A stretch of 64,000 nt of DNA from assembly GCA_037974665.1 (NCBI GenBank), contig CM075770.1, positions 23,547,501-23,611,500 of the forward strand, given 5' to 3'. Position 1 is the first letter of the stretch. The number at the start of each line of letters is the position of its first letter. Source of the stretch: Ehretia macrophylla (lineage: Eukaryota > Streptophyta > Magnoliopsida > Boraginales > Ehretiaceae). A model generated the notes under the pieces. That model did not search any database. It saw only the letters and a program-made list of their open reading frames with translations, and was not told where the DNA came from. This document shows positions 44,888-57,863 of this stretch, one piece after another. The position numbers were made by a program, and so were the translations under genes.

Positions 44888-47840
44888 TGTAACATCCCGA
44901 TCCCTCTCGAGACCGGGAGTTCTATCAATCAATCTAATCACCAACCAAATCCAAACCCGGGCATAATTTTCTGGGAAAACGGACGGAGTCTCCCCTGTTT
45001 CTAGGCAAAAACCAAACATGTGACAGCATATAAGAGGACCAATACCATGTCCAAACATTCAACTACCTCAAGGCCATCCGAGCCTCGGTTCTCAACAATT
45101 AAACTCAGCAAGTATACATACATTTCAAATAATAAAAAAAACTAACCTATCTCTGTTCGTTCTTGACAAGTACATTCAACTAGACAATTAAACCATACAA
45201 AGCTACTGCATAAAATAAACTATCATGCCATTCTAATTCTTTTCCTTTGGACATTACAAACATGCATTGAAATTAAGCTGTGCTAACTGATTACATAAAC
45301 TAGCTTATCAATTTACCTCAACTACTTAGCTAGATTTAAATTACATTTCTTTTAACAATAAATACATACAACATATGAAAGCATATATCTTTACAACTTC
45401 GACACTCAAGCCACATAGGCACGCAAGACAACTCTTCAGGCACGAACTTTCACGAAATCACGAACTTCGAGCTAACATGACATTTCCTGAAATGTGGTGG
45501 TGAGGAGTGAATATACACAACACGTATACTCAGTGAGGAAGAGACAGATATCGAGTTGGAGAGAAAGAAAGTCGTGCAATGCAAATAAGACAGTTAAGCA
45601 ATATAACTGATAAATAAGCAATCAAGACAAACAATCAATACAATAAGCAATTATTGAAAGCATTAACATAACCATTCAAACCTATACCACACTCTGAAGG
45701 CTATGGTTCACTCATACAAGCAATGTACCATTTCACGAGCGATACATCAATCTCGAGCTTGATGTTGACAACGATGACAATAAGTGCGCAACCACCTTAT
45801 AACACCAGTTTGGAATACCCCGGGAGTAACCATCAATTCTACGACCCAAATCTCCTTGGAAGGCAACCCAAGCGAGAAAAGGGAATAGCCACGGAGCTAA
45901 AGCAACCAACACTGGCAACCCGAGGCTACCCAGAGAGGCCCATCACTCACACGCTGGACACTATGCAATGCAAGACTCGATACAAGGCGATAAACGAGCG
46001 ATAGCACAACAACACAGATAGAGGAGATAAACGAGATATCAAGCATTATTCAACAATTGTTAAACATTTCAATCAATAATCAACTCTAACAAGCGTAATA
46101 AGCATTAACAAGCATTTGCAATCAAACAAGTAACAAGAAGAACACCAACTAACATTATCAAGCAATAACAAGTATTCTATAGGCATTATAAGCATTCTAT
46201 AAACATTATAAACATTCTATAAGCATTATAAACATTCTACAAGCAATATACTATGAAAACACACAAAATCCCAAAAATGTCCACAACTTTCAAAATGCTA
46301 CTACTTCCAAACGAGCCACGAGCTTTGGAAACCGACTTCACCGATCCTCCTTAGGTCACCATAAGGCACGTCTAGAGACCCCGAAACCCTACTTTACCCT
46401 AGAATTCACGCAAAGTCCCGATTTCCCTTTTTGCTCGTTTGAACTACCGCTACCTCAACCGATCACCCAACCAATGCCATAATCGCACCAAAAGTGCTTC
46501 CATGGCCTCCCGAAACAATGCCATCATGCAAAACGAGAAAACGCTAAACTCGACCTAAACGAACCCGACTTTCACAAAGGCATTTTTCTCCGTTTTTCCA
46601 TTACACAATCCAATTAAACCACACATTTAGGCATTCTAGCATATCTAGCACCTTCCTACATCAACAGAACGCGTAACTGAGCAACTTCATCGAAACGGGG
46701 GTTTACTATTCATAATTTACTATTCATTATACAATTTATATTTCAATTTCAATATTCAACCGTAGAAAATGTTAAAAAGCTATAAATACATGTTCTACAA
46801 TCAACAAGGAACATTCTTTAAGCATTAAAACGATTAAACTAACGATCTACGCATAAAATCTAAAAATTAAAGTTTAGATACAATTATTTTAAATGCGCAA
46901 ATAACGATGAAACCCTCACCTTAGACGCTCCTAGACGCTAGGAAAACTTCGTAGGACGCCTCGGAAACCACCCCGTGCAAGCTCACGCGAAGAGTCGAAG
47001 ATTTGAATTTGAAATATTTTATTTTTTCTCCTTCATATTTTCGGCCCTTTCCTCATTGTTTTCAGCTTCTTTTTTTGTGCTTAATAATGCATAATAGGTG
47101 ACACAAAGTCAAAGTGTCAAAGCCTCTTGGTCAAAGCACTTAAAATTTGGTCAATTAGACTTATTTTCATGCATTTAAAAGCTAAAATAACATCACCAAT
47201 TTTAATTCTAGCTAACAATAATTAAAATATAAAGTTTAAGTCACCTAAATACTAGTTCTACTATTTGCTGAGGACTGAAGATCATTTCCTAACTATCTCT
47301 CTCGATATGCTATGCACTTTGCGTCAACAAAGAAGTGACAATTAAATCTCAAAGAATCTAAGAAATATATCATTTTTGGAAAGCATCATAGTTTAAAATT
47401 TACTCCGGCTCGGAGCTACTTTCCTCTTTTATTTGAAAACCGAGTGATTTTAATGCAAGACAACCAAAACCGATTATTAAAATAATCAAAACAATCAAGG
47501 TAATCAATAGTCATTTAAAATAATTAATTTAACTATTTCTAGAACATTTTAAAGAATTATGAAGTTAATATTAAGTTACAAATGAAAGTTAATATAAACA
47601 CGTAGTCAAATACAATTAAACCCTAACATTTAAAATGACACTTAATTAATCATAAGAGAATAAATTCAATTACTATAATTATTAGAAATAGATAATAATC
47701 TTTTAATTATTCAATATACAACTACTAAATGCTTCCAACAGAAATATTAAAATAGTGCAAATTGGTTGATTTAACTAATTAAACATTTAATCAAATGCAG
47801 TCAAGTGCTATTAAATGCATGCCGGGTTCGGGTTATCACA
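44888..47840 (-). repeat. LARD-3 3' LTR
   Basis: This 2.95-kb LTR runs from TGTGATAACCCG at 47,840 to GGGATGTTACA at 44,888 on the minus strand. It is near-identical to 49,710-52,659 by eye. Confidence 0.92.
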
Positions 47841-49709
47841 TCCTTCCCCTCTTAAAACAATTGCGTCCTCGCAATTCTTCTTCCAATAGAACTCAGCATC
47901 CACTGAAATCCAACTCTGACTAGTCTTCATTAGCTACTGAACAAGTATTTAATCAAGATGACCAGTAGGAAAGTTCAAGTAGAAATGCCAAGTGGTAACG
48001 CCAAATAAAGGCTCAAATGTAGATACCGTTCAAGAATCCCGTTGACACGAATACCGAAGAAGAATAAATTCCAACTAGAAACGCCCAGATAATACCAATA
48101 AAGACTAAAGCAAAGATGCTGTAGATAAAATCTCATCATATATTAATGATAAGAAGAATACTGAATGAATACCCCATACGCGAATCTCTAATCGAAGTTC
48201 AACTATTTCTGCCCGAGAATTCCCAAACAAGAAGCCAAATAAAGGCTCAAACAAAGGTTCCATCCAGAGGTCCAAAGAAGTACCCCGCTAGTCATGAATT
48301 TCATAGAAAAATTCCCTGTTAAGAGTGCTGAAGAAAATACCAAGAAACCCAATCAAATATACTCCCAAAGTTCCAAAGAAGCCTTCCAAATAATAACCCC
48401 ATGGGACAACCAATTAGATTCCGAGTTTTGCTATCAAATGCTTAGAGGAATGTCAAAGGAAATAGCAGAGAAAATATAATATGCCCAATAAGACAACCAA
48501 GTTGAATAACAAACATAGTTTCCCAGATGGACGAAAACTCCAAGGATAAACACCGAACTGGTGAACAATATACCGAAACCAAACTCTGAGGCCTCTTCAC
48601 TGTTTGCCAAGTGAGAACTTCATACAATCTTGCCAATAAGGAAAATATCAATAGAACGCCCAATAAGAATTTCAAAGAATACCATAAGTAGTACTATACA
48701 ATAAGTCTGATAGGAATTCCAAATACCAAACCTACTGAGGAACACTAAAGAAGATATCCGAAACAATGCTCCAATAAGAAAGTAGCCAATTTTGCCCAAT
48801 AAGTAAATACTAAATAAATGGCCACTAAGGATCCTAGAGAATGCCATTGAAGAATTTCCAATCAGGGATGCCAATGTCACACCAATAAAGACCGTGACAC
48901 ATATACCATAAATATTACTATGCAGTAAGGCCGATTGAAATCCCAATAGTCAAATCCACCGAGAAATGCCAACAGAAGTCTCCAAAGAATACCCATGAAG
49001 AAAACCAAAGAATGCACCAAAGAATAACCAAATAAAACCCCAAGAGAAAGCTACTCTTTCACAACTGTTAAGCACAGAAGAGGACCATAGAGATTTGCCA
49101 ATAACCGAGCTCCAAAAGCAAACACCAATTCCCAAATAAAGGCTAGTCAAATGCCATTCATTTCCTGCCAATCCATACACCTTGAAAGTCCAACGGTGAA
49201 CCACTTTCTTCAGGGAAGGAAGAGGACTTACATACCATTTCCATAGGACATGTATGAATGCCAATATATCACAGTTATACACATGCCTTAAACTATTATG
49301 CAAGCAAGTTTACGAAACAGTTTATTCAACAAAGTCACTCAAGCACGGCAATCAAGTCAAGCACAACATAATCAATTCAAATCATGGCATAGCTAATTCA
49401 AGACATTCTATACACACAGGACAAGTAATACTTCAAGCAAATAACAATTCACGAGGTCGATTCGATTCACGATGCCAATTCAATAAGTCAATTCGATAGA
49501 CAACTAGACATTTCACCTTTCTTGAGAAACATTTAACACATAACAAATAACTACATCACATAAGTGCATACATTCAAGTCAAGACACACAATCTCACATA
49601 CAAGCATACACTTTCAAGACACACTTAACAAGCACACATTCAAGGGTCACTACCCACCAGACCGAGGACCCTGTCCCGGCTTATGAGCTAGACAAGCTCT
49701 GATACCACC
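47841..49709 (-). mobile_element. LARD-3 internal domain, non-coding
   Basis: This is colinear with 949-2,817 and very similar along its length. The polypurine tract is at 47,841-47,853 (minus AAGAGGGGAAGGA). The primer site TGGTATCAGAGC on minus is at 49,696-49,707. Degenerate TTGGCATTC-type repeats occupy the middle. Confidence 0.88.
49696..49707 (-). other. Primer binding site of LARD-3
   Basis: The minus strand reads TGGTATCAGAGC, two bases after the 5' LTR. Confidence 0.9.
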
Positions 49710-52659
49710 TATAACACCCCGATCCCTCTCGAGACCGAGAGTTCTATCAATCAATCTAATCACAACCCAAATCCAAACCTGGACATTATTTTTAGGGAAA
49801 ACGGATGGAGTCTCCCCTTTTTCTAGGCAAAAACCAAACCTGCGACAGCATATAAGAGGACCAATACCATGTCCAAACATTCAACTACCTCAAGGCCATC
49901 CGAGCCTCGGTTCTCAACAATTAAACTCAGCAAGTATACATACATTTCAAATAAAAAAAAAACTAACCTATCTCTGTTCGTTCTTGACAAGTACATTCAA
50001 CTAGACAATTAAACCATACAAAGCTACTGCATAAAATAAACTATCATGCCATTCTAATTCTTTTCCTTTGGACATTACAAACATGCATTGAAATTAAGCT
50101 GTGCTAACTGATTACATAAACTAGCTTCTCAATTTACCTCAACTACTTAGCTAGATTTAAATTACATTTCTTTTAACAATAAATACATACAACATATGAA
50201 AGCATATATCTTTACAACTTCGACACTCAAGCCACATAGGCACGCAAGACAACTCTTCAGGCACGAACTTTCACGAAATCATGAACTTCCAGCTAACATG
50301 ACATTTCCTGAAATGTGGTGGTGAGGAGTGAGTATACACAACACGTATACTCAGTGAGGGCGAGACAGATATCGAGTTGGAGAGAAAGAAAGTCGTGCAA
50401 TGCAAATAAGACAGTTAAGCAATATAACTGATAAATAAGCAATCAAGACAAACAATCAATACAATAAGCAATTATTGAAAGCATTAACATAACCATTCAA
50501 AGCTATACCACACTCTAAAGGCTATGGTTCACTCATACGAGCAATGTACAATTTCACGAGCGATACATCAATCTCGAGCTTGATGTTGACAACGATGACA
50601 ATAAGCGCACAACCACCTTATAACACCAGTTTGGAATACCCCGGGAGTAACCATTAATTCTACGACCCAAATCTCCCTGGGAGGCAACCCAAGCGAGAAA
50701 AGGGAATAGCCACGGAGTTAGAGCAACCAACACTGGCAACCCGAGGCTACCCAGAGAGGCCCATCACTCACGCGCTGGACACTATGCAATGCAAGACTCG
50801 ATACAAGGTGATAAACGAGCGATAACACAACAACACAGATAGAGGAGATAAATGAGATATCAAGCATTATTCAACAATTGTTAAACATTTCAATCAATAA
50901 TCAACTCTAACAAGCGTAATAAGCATTAATAAGCATTTGCAATCAAACAAGTAACAAGAATAACACCAACTAACATTATCAAGCAATAACAACTATTCTA
51001 TAGGCATTATAAGCATTCTATAAACATTATAGACATTCTACAAGCATTATAAACATTCTACAAGCAATATACTATGAAAACACACAAAATCCCAAAAATG
51101 TCCACAACTTTCAAAACGCTACTACTTCCAAACGAGCCACGAGCTTTGGAAACCGACTTCACCAATTCTCCTAGGTCACCATAAGGCACGTCTAGAGACC
51201 CGAAAACCCTACTTTACCCTAGAATTCACACAAAGTCCCGATTTCCCTCTTTGCTCGTTTCAACTACCGCTACCTCAACCGATCACCCAACCAATGCCAT
51301 AATCGCACCAAAAGTGCTTCCATGGCCTCCCGAAACAATGCCATCACGCAAAACGAGAAAATGCTAAACTCGACCTAAACGACCCCGACTTTTACCAAGG
51401 CGTTTTTCTCCGTTTTTCCATTAGACAATCCAATTAAACCACACATTTAGGCATTCTAGCATATCTAGCACATTCCTACATCAACAGAATGCGTAACGGA
51501 GCAACTTTATCGAAACAGGAGTTTACTATTCATAATTTACTATTCATTATACAATTTATATTTCAATTTCAATATTCAATCACAGAAAATGTTAAAAAGC
51601 TATAAATACATGTTCTACAATCAACAAGGAACATTCTTTAAGCATTAAAATGATTAAACTAACGATCTACGCATAAAATCTAAAAATCAAAGTTTAGGTA
51701 CAAATATTTCAAATGCACAAATAACGATGAAATCCTTACCTTAGACGCTCCTAGACGCTAGGAAAACCTCGTAGGACGCCTCGGAAACCACCCCGTGCAA
51801 GCTCACGCGAAGAATCGAAGATTTGAATTTGAAATCTTTTTTTTTCTCTCCTTCATATTTTCGGCCCTTTCCTCACTGTTTTCAGCTTCTTTTTTGTGCT
51901 TTATAATGCATAATAGGTGACACAAAGTCAAAGGGTCAAAGCCTCTTGGTCAAAGCACTTAAAATTTGGTCAATTAGACTTATTTTCATGCATTTAAAAG
52001 TTAAAATAACATCACCAATTTTAATTCTAGCTAACAATAATTAAAATATAAAGTTTAAGTCACCTAAATACTAGTTCTACTATTTGCTGAGGACTGGAAA
52101 TCATTTCCTAACTATCTCTCTTGATGTGCTATGCACTTTGCGTCAACAAAGAAGTGACAATTAAATCTCAAAGAATCTAAGAAATATATCATTTTTGGAA
52201 AGCATCATAGTTTAAAATTTACTCCGGCTTGAAGCTACTTTCCTCTTTTATTTGAAAACTGAGTGATTTTAATGCAAGACAACCAAAACCGATTATTAAA
52301 ATAATCAAAACAATCAAGGTAATCAATATTCATTTAAAATAATTAATTTAACTATTTCTAGAACATTTTAAAGAATTATGAAGTTAATATTAAGTTACAA
52401 ATGAAAGTTAATATAAACACGTAGTCAAATACAATTAAACCCTAACATTTAAAATGACACTTAATTAATCACAAGAGAATAAATTCAATTACTATAATTA
52501 TTAGAAATAGATAATAATCTTTTAATTATTCAATATACAACTACTAAATGCTTCCAAGAGAAATATTAAAATAGTGCAAATTGGTTGATTTAATTAATTA
52601 AACATTTAATCAAATGCAGTCAAGTGCTATTAAATGCATGCCGGGTTCGGGTTATCATA
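49710..52659 (-). repeat. LARD-3 5' LTR
   Basis: This 2.95-kb LTR runs from TATGATAACCCG at 52,659 to GGGGTGTTATA at 49,710 on the minus strand. Both terminal bases have changed from the canonical TG/CA. Confidence 0.92.
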
Positions 52660-52664
52660 GGCTG

Positions 52665-53062
52665 GTCTCCCCATTTCTAAGGAGATCCGCATGAATGTTT
52701 TCCACAATGGAAACATTTGTTCTTTGTGAATGACCCCATTGCCCCAAAACATGGGGACTGTCCTCAAAAAAAGTACCGTAGCCCCCATCCATCGTAATTC
52801 AAGAAGCCACAGATTCAATGAGACCGTGAAATTTATCGACTTTCTGGGCAGTCCCTTTGGACAGAGCATCTACCTCAGACAAATCATTGACTATCTCTGA
52901 GTCTAACGAAAAAAGTGAATAGGGAGGAGACTGAGGTTCATGACCTTCCACCCGTGGGGGAGATAGGGTGCGGCAATCTATCTCAAGGATGAGATTAGAA
53001 AGCTCATGCTCCCTTGGAGTTAGATTAGTCTCTATTGGAGCAGCTTCTCCAAGATTACTCAT
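52665..53062 (-). pseudogene. atp6: atp6 presequence (N-terminal extension), broken
   Basis: Plant mitochondrial atp6 genes carry a long cleaved N-terminal extension. Here the minus strand reads MSNLGEAAPIETNLTPREHE from 53,062, then SNLILEIDCRTLSPPRVEGH and FHGLIESVAS. After a TGA (CGA expected) it continues in the same frame, ITMDGGYGTFFEDSPHVLGQ, WGHSQRTN and HADLLRNGETS, up to the LARD-3 target site. Removing LARD-3 puts this in frame with PYFKEGLEALGNQYV and the recognisable atp6 body at 44,688-44,887. The presequence is poorly conserved between species, so the call rests on that continuity. The true start may lie upstream of 53,062. Confidence 0.65.
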
Positions 53063-55302
53063 TCTTAATGAAGATACTAATGCAGGGGTTTGCGTGTATA
53101 TTGATATCAGGGACCGGTAATTTCAATTTGGCACTTTCTTTCTTTTTTCTAGTATTTCCGCTTCTTTCTCTAAAAATGAAGAAAGACTTGTCAAAAATTG
53201 CTGGTTGTTCTAACCAAGAAAGACATGGGAGTTTTCGGGCGTTAATACAAACGCAGTCTGCTTTATAGGACCAGGTTCTTCTTATATATAATATAATTAG
53301 GATCAGTTGTTTTCCATAGTAGTAAGTAGATTACAGACGTGGTATGGTTTGATGTAACCGGCGAGTCGGGATCAAAGAAAGACTGTACCCGATGTCCTTT
53401 CCTCTTGTCAAGCAGCTATCTCGAGCTTACTAAACACCCACCTAATCTACACTACACCTTTCTAAGAGAAGCCTTTTCATGTTATGTCAACTGACTGATG
53501 CTTTATCAATTCCTTTCTTTAATCCGCCTTGATCCTATCTATATACACGATACCCCAGAGCTAACGATGCGTAGTAGATTCAATCTGAACTACGTGAGAA
53601 AACTAATCGAATCCTTACTTTTTGTTATCCCGCTTCTCAACCATAGTCATTAGGATCCAAAGTAACGGCTACTTACTTCCTTTGCATCAATCACTGTTAT
53701 CCGCATCCCTTATTTTCGCTAAAGCCCCCTTCTCTTATGCCAGATCTGAGGGGGGTTATTTTAATTTCCTGGAGCGAGCTAGGTTTGAGATATTTCCCAC
53801 ACGCCTTCTTTATTTTTTATCGCCTAGTCTTTCTTTTGCGTGGGACGTGGGATATTTCTTTCATAAATTCATTTACCTTACTAACCTAATAAGAGTTATC
53901 CCATCTAACCAAAGGGAACCCTAGGAAAACAATCAAGTTGAAACCCGTGTCATCTTCAAATAACCCAATCCAATAGGCGTATGAATATCCGTTTCGAAAG
54001 GATCAAGGTAGTCTTTTTTTATGTTTACCCTATTCTTCGCATCTCAAGATATGCAGTCGATTAGTGAGGATCCCATCTCATAAGGAATTAAGGCTTGGTT
54101 GCACGTGAGAAGAACTAAGGATCAGTCTAATGTGACCTATAGGAGATAGAAGCTGTAGTTCTTTTTTTAGTTGCCTGCCTTTGGGCTGAACTGTTGACTG
54201 ATGAAATGACTTATTAAGTTAAGAGTAGCCTAGCGGGAAGGATTGCTTCTAGATTATATACCAACAATTGCATTCTCTCCTCTCTATCAACGAATGAAAA
54301 ATAGCAAGGGCTTTAGTGAAATAGCTATGAAAAAAAATCCACCCAGGCCAATCTCGCTGACAGGTAAGGAAAAACTACCAGCTTCCTCAACGCTAAAGCC
54401 CTTCTTTTTCTATATCCCCTTTCTACCTATTCTAGATGGGATACGTATGGCTATGCTCCTCTTCTTATTTTGAGTCTTTCATCTTTTCTGTTTACCTGAA
54501 CAAACTCTTTTCTTTATTGTAGCTGAATCCCCAACAAAAAGAGAAAACCGTCTCGTGACACACAGGATATATTCCGTAGAGGTTGGCAAGAACTTATTTC
54601 ACAACTTCACAAGACTGAATTGAATTAGCCTCAGGGAACTGAACTACCTTGATCTGAATCCTTGGAACTCACAGAAGACCAAGGCAAGTCCATTCTCGAT
54701 TCAGCATAAGCTTTGGATCTTTCTTTCCTAAAATAAAGCATTTCCCTTGAAGCTAGGTCTTTCTTATCTTCTTTAAAGCCAGGAGCTGGACTTCTTCTTC
54801 CTGACTCGATTCACAGTTTAATCACACTAAGCTAGAGCCCAACCAAGGTGAGAGAGATAGAAGAGTAGGGACGGGGAACCAATGTCACCAACTTAACTAG
54901 CTGTCTCGGATCTTTGAATAGACAAAGAGAGATGCTTTTCCTGTGGCCCAAGAGCGTATTAGTTCAAAGAGCTAGCAATGACTTTCTTCCTATTCAGAAA
55001 TCGTAGTAAGCCGGGAGAAAGGGCTTTAGTAGAGAGCTAGGAAAACTACTGAATACGATAACGATACCATTCACTGCGGAACAAGAAGAATCACAGTCGA
55101 CTCAACTTGACGAGTCAGTTAGTAGCTGCCTTTAGAGCTTGGATAAGTAGGGTAGCAGTTAAGATTAACTAAATGGCCGCTCCTCAGCCCTCAACCTTGA
55201 CATAGAACTCCTAGCTCTGGAGCTGATTGAATTGATTCTTTTTTATTTAAAAGCCACTGAAAGGCTTCGCTTCTTGCTCACAAAACTCTCCCCAGTAGTC
55301 TC
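53063..55302. other. Mitochondrial-like spacer upstream of atp6
   Basis: No gene is recognised. Open frames at 53,622-53,924 and 54,243-54,473 have no family resemblance. The texture (TCTTTC/GAAAG-rich, mixed composition) matches plant mitochondrial spacer. Confidence 0.4.
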
Positions 55303-57863
55303 TTTAACGCCCTGATCCCTTTCGAGACCGGGAGTTCTATCTATCAATCTAATCACAACCCAATTCCAAACCCGGGCAAAATTTTAGGGAAAGACGGACG
55401 GAGTCTCCCCTGTTTCTAGGCAAAATGTAAAACCTGTAATAGCATATAAGTGGACCAGCACCGTGTCCAACCATACAAACACCTCAAGGCCATCCGAGCC
55501 TTGGTTCTCAACAAGCAAACACAACTAAATATACATTTCCAATTTAAAAGCTAACCTATCCCTTTTCATCTTTGTCAAGAACATTCATGCTAGGCAATTA
55601 AACTATACTAACCCATTCCACAAAATAGACTATCATACCATTCTAACCCTTTTCCTTTGGACATTACAAACATGCATTAATGTTAAACTATTCTATCTGA
55701 ATACATAAACTAGCTTTTCATTCTACCTCAATTACCTAGTTAAATTTACATTACATTCCTTTTTAACATTAAATACAAACAACACATGAAACATACATCT
55801 TTGCATCTTTGACAACTCAAGCCACATAGAACGCAAGACAACTCTTCAAGCACGAACTGTCACGTAATCACGAACTTTCCAGCTAACATAGCATTTCCTG
55901 AAATGTGGTGGTGAGGAGTGAGTATACACAACTCGTATACTCAATGAGGGCGAGACAGATATCGAGGTGGAGAAAAAGAAAGTCATGCAATGCAAATAAG
56001 GCAGTTAAGCAATATAACTGAAAAGTAAGCGATCAAGACAAACAATCAATACAATAAGCAATTAATGAAAGCATTAACACAACCATTCAAAGCTATACCA
56101 CACTCTGAAGGCTATGGTTCACTCATACGAGCAATGTACCATTTCACGAGCGATACATCAATCTCGAGCTTGATGTTGACAACATTGACAATAAGCGCGC
56201 AACCACCTTATATCTTCAGTTTGGAATACCCCGGAAGTATCCATCAATTCTACGACCCAAATCTCCTTGGGAGGCAACCCAAGCGAGAATGGGAATAGGA
56301 CACGGAGCTAGAGCAACCAACACTGGCAGCCCGAGACTACCCAGAGAGGCCCATCACTCACGTGCCTGACACTATGCAATGCAAGACACGATACAAGGCG
56401 ATAAACAAGCGATAGCACAACAATACAGATTAGAGGCGATAAACAAGATATCAAACATTTACAATCTATAAAGTAACAAGAACAACACTAACAAGCATTA
56501 TCAACAATTGACATACAAATTCAATCATAATCAACTTTAACAAGCATAACAAGCAATATTAAGCATTCTATAGGCACTACACTATGAAAACACACAAAAT
56601 CACAAAATGACCCCAACTTTCAAAATGCTACTACTTTCAAACGAGCCACGAGTTTTGGAAACCGACTTCACCAATCCTCCTAGGTCACCATAAGTCACGT
56701 CTAAAGACCCCGAAACCCTACTTAACCCTAGAATTCACGCAAAGCCCCGATTTACCCCTTTGCTCGTTTGAACTACAGCTACCTCAACCGATCACCCAAC
56801 CAATGTCATAACTGCACCAAAAGTGATTCTATGGCATACTACGACAATGCCTTCATGCAAAACGAAGAAATACCAAACTTGACCGGAACAACCCCAACAT
56901 AAACCTTGACATTTTTCTCCGTTTTTCCATTACACAAACAAAATAAACCATGCATTTTAGCATTTAAGCATATCTAGCACCTTTCTGCATCAATAGAACG
57001 CAACTCGGAGCAAAATTTCGAACGGGGGTTTACTATTCACATTTTTCACTATTCAATCAACATTTGAAATACAATAATCAATTTTAACCGCAGAAATTGC
57101 TAAAAACTTACAAAAGTAAGGTCTACTAACATCATAGAACATATTTCAAGCAACAAAATGAATTAAACAACATTCTATACGCAATTTCTAAAAATTAAAG
57201 TCTTGACATCATATTTTCTAATGCGCAAATAACGATGCATCCCTTACCTTAGCTGCTAATAGATGCTAGGAAAGCAACGTTAGAAGCCTTGGAAACGATC
57301 CCGTGTAAGCCCTCGCAAAGATTTGAAGATTTGAGGTTGAAAATTCTTTTTTTTATTTTCTCCTTGAACTCTTGGTTTTCTCTCTTTATTTTTCAGCTTT
57401 TCCTTTGTTTTTTTTTTTGCTATTTTATGCTTATAAAAGATGACAACAATAGTCAATGGTCAAGGCTTCGGTCAACCCGCTAAACCAAAACAACTATGCG
57501 CGACCTTACGAAAACGGCCATAACTTCTTCTAGAAAACTCCAATTCACGAACAGTTTGAAGCCTTAGAAACTAGACTCATAGAGCTTTCCAACCATATAT
57601 AATTTGCTACCTAACTCTTCCCCAATTGGTTCAGATTTAATTCCAAAGTTTACCCAAAATTTGACTAACTTAACATTGCACTTTTTTATTTCTAATCCCA
57701 AGTTTGCCCTTTATTAAACATTTCAAAAATTCACACCTTGTCCTAGTTGGTCAATGTGGATGAAAAGTCAACTAGTTTGGTCAAAGAAGGTGAAAGATCA
57801 ATAAAATGCAATTTAAATGAACTTTAAATGCTATTGAATACATGCCAGGTTTGGGGTATCACA
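55303..57863 (-). mobile_element. sLTR-6: 2.6-kb solo LTR
   Basis: The minus strand runs from TGTGATACCCCAAACC at 57,863 to a decayed AGGGCGTTAAA end at 55,303. A perfect TSD GTCTC flanks it (55,298-55,302 and 57,864-57,868). The U3 side (about 57,480-57,863) matches sLTR-2 closely, defining a subfamily distinct from LARD-1 to LARD-3. No internal domain is present. Confidence 0.92.

Larger units (their letters stand above)
44888..52659 (-). mobile_element. LARD-3: complete 7.8-kb non-coding LTR element
   Basis: This is the only LARD in the window with both LTRs and both TSDs. The left LTR (44,888-47,840), interior (47,841-49,709) and right LTR (49,710-52,659) are on the minus strand. The perfect TSD GGCTG flanks it (44,883-44,887 and 52,660-52,664). 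The terminal dinucleotides of the right LTR are slightly decayed (TATAACACC and ATCATA instead of TGTAACACC and ATCACA). The interior has a primer site and a polypurine tract but no protein motifs. It separates the atp6 presequence from the atp6 body. Confidence 0.93.
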
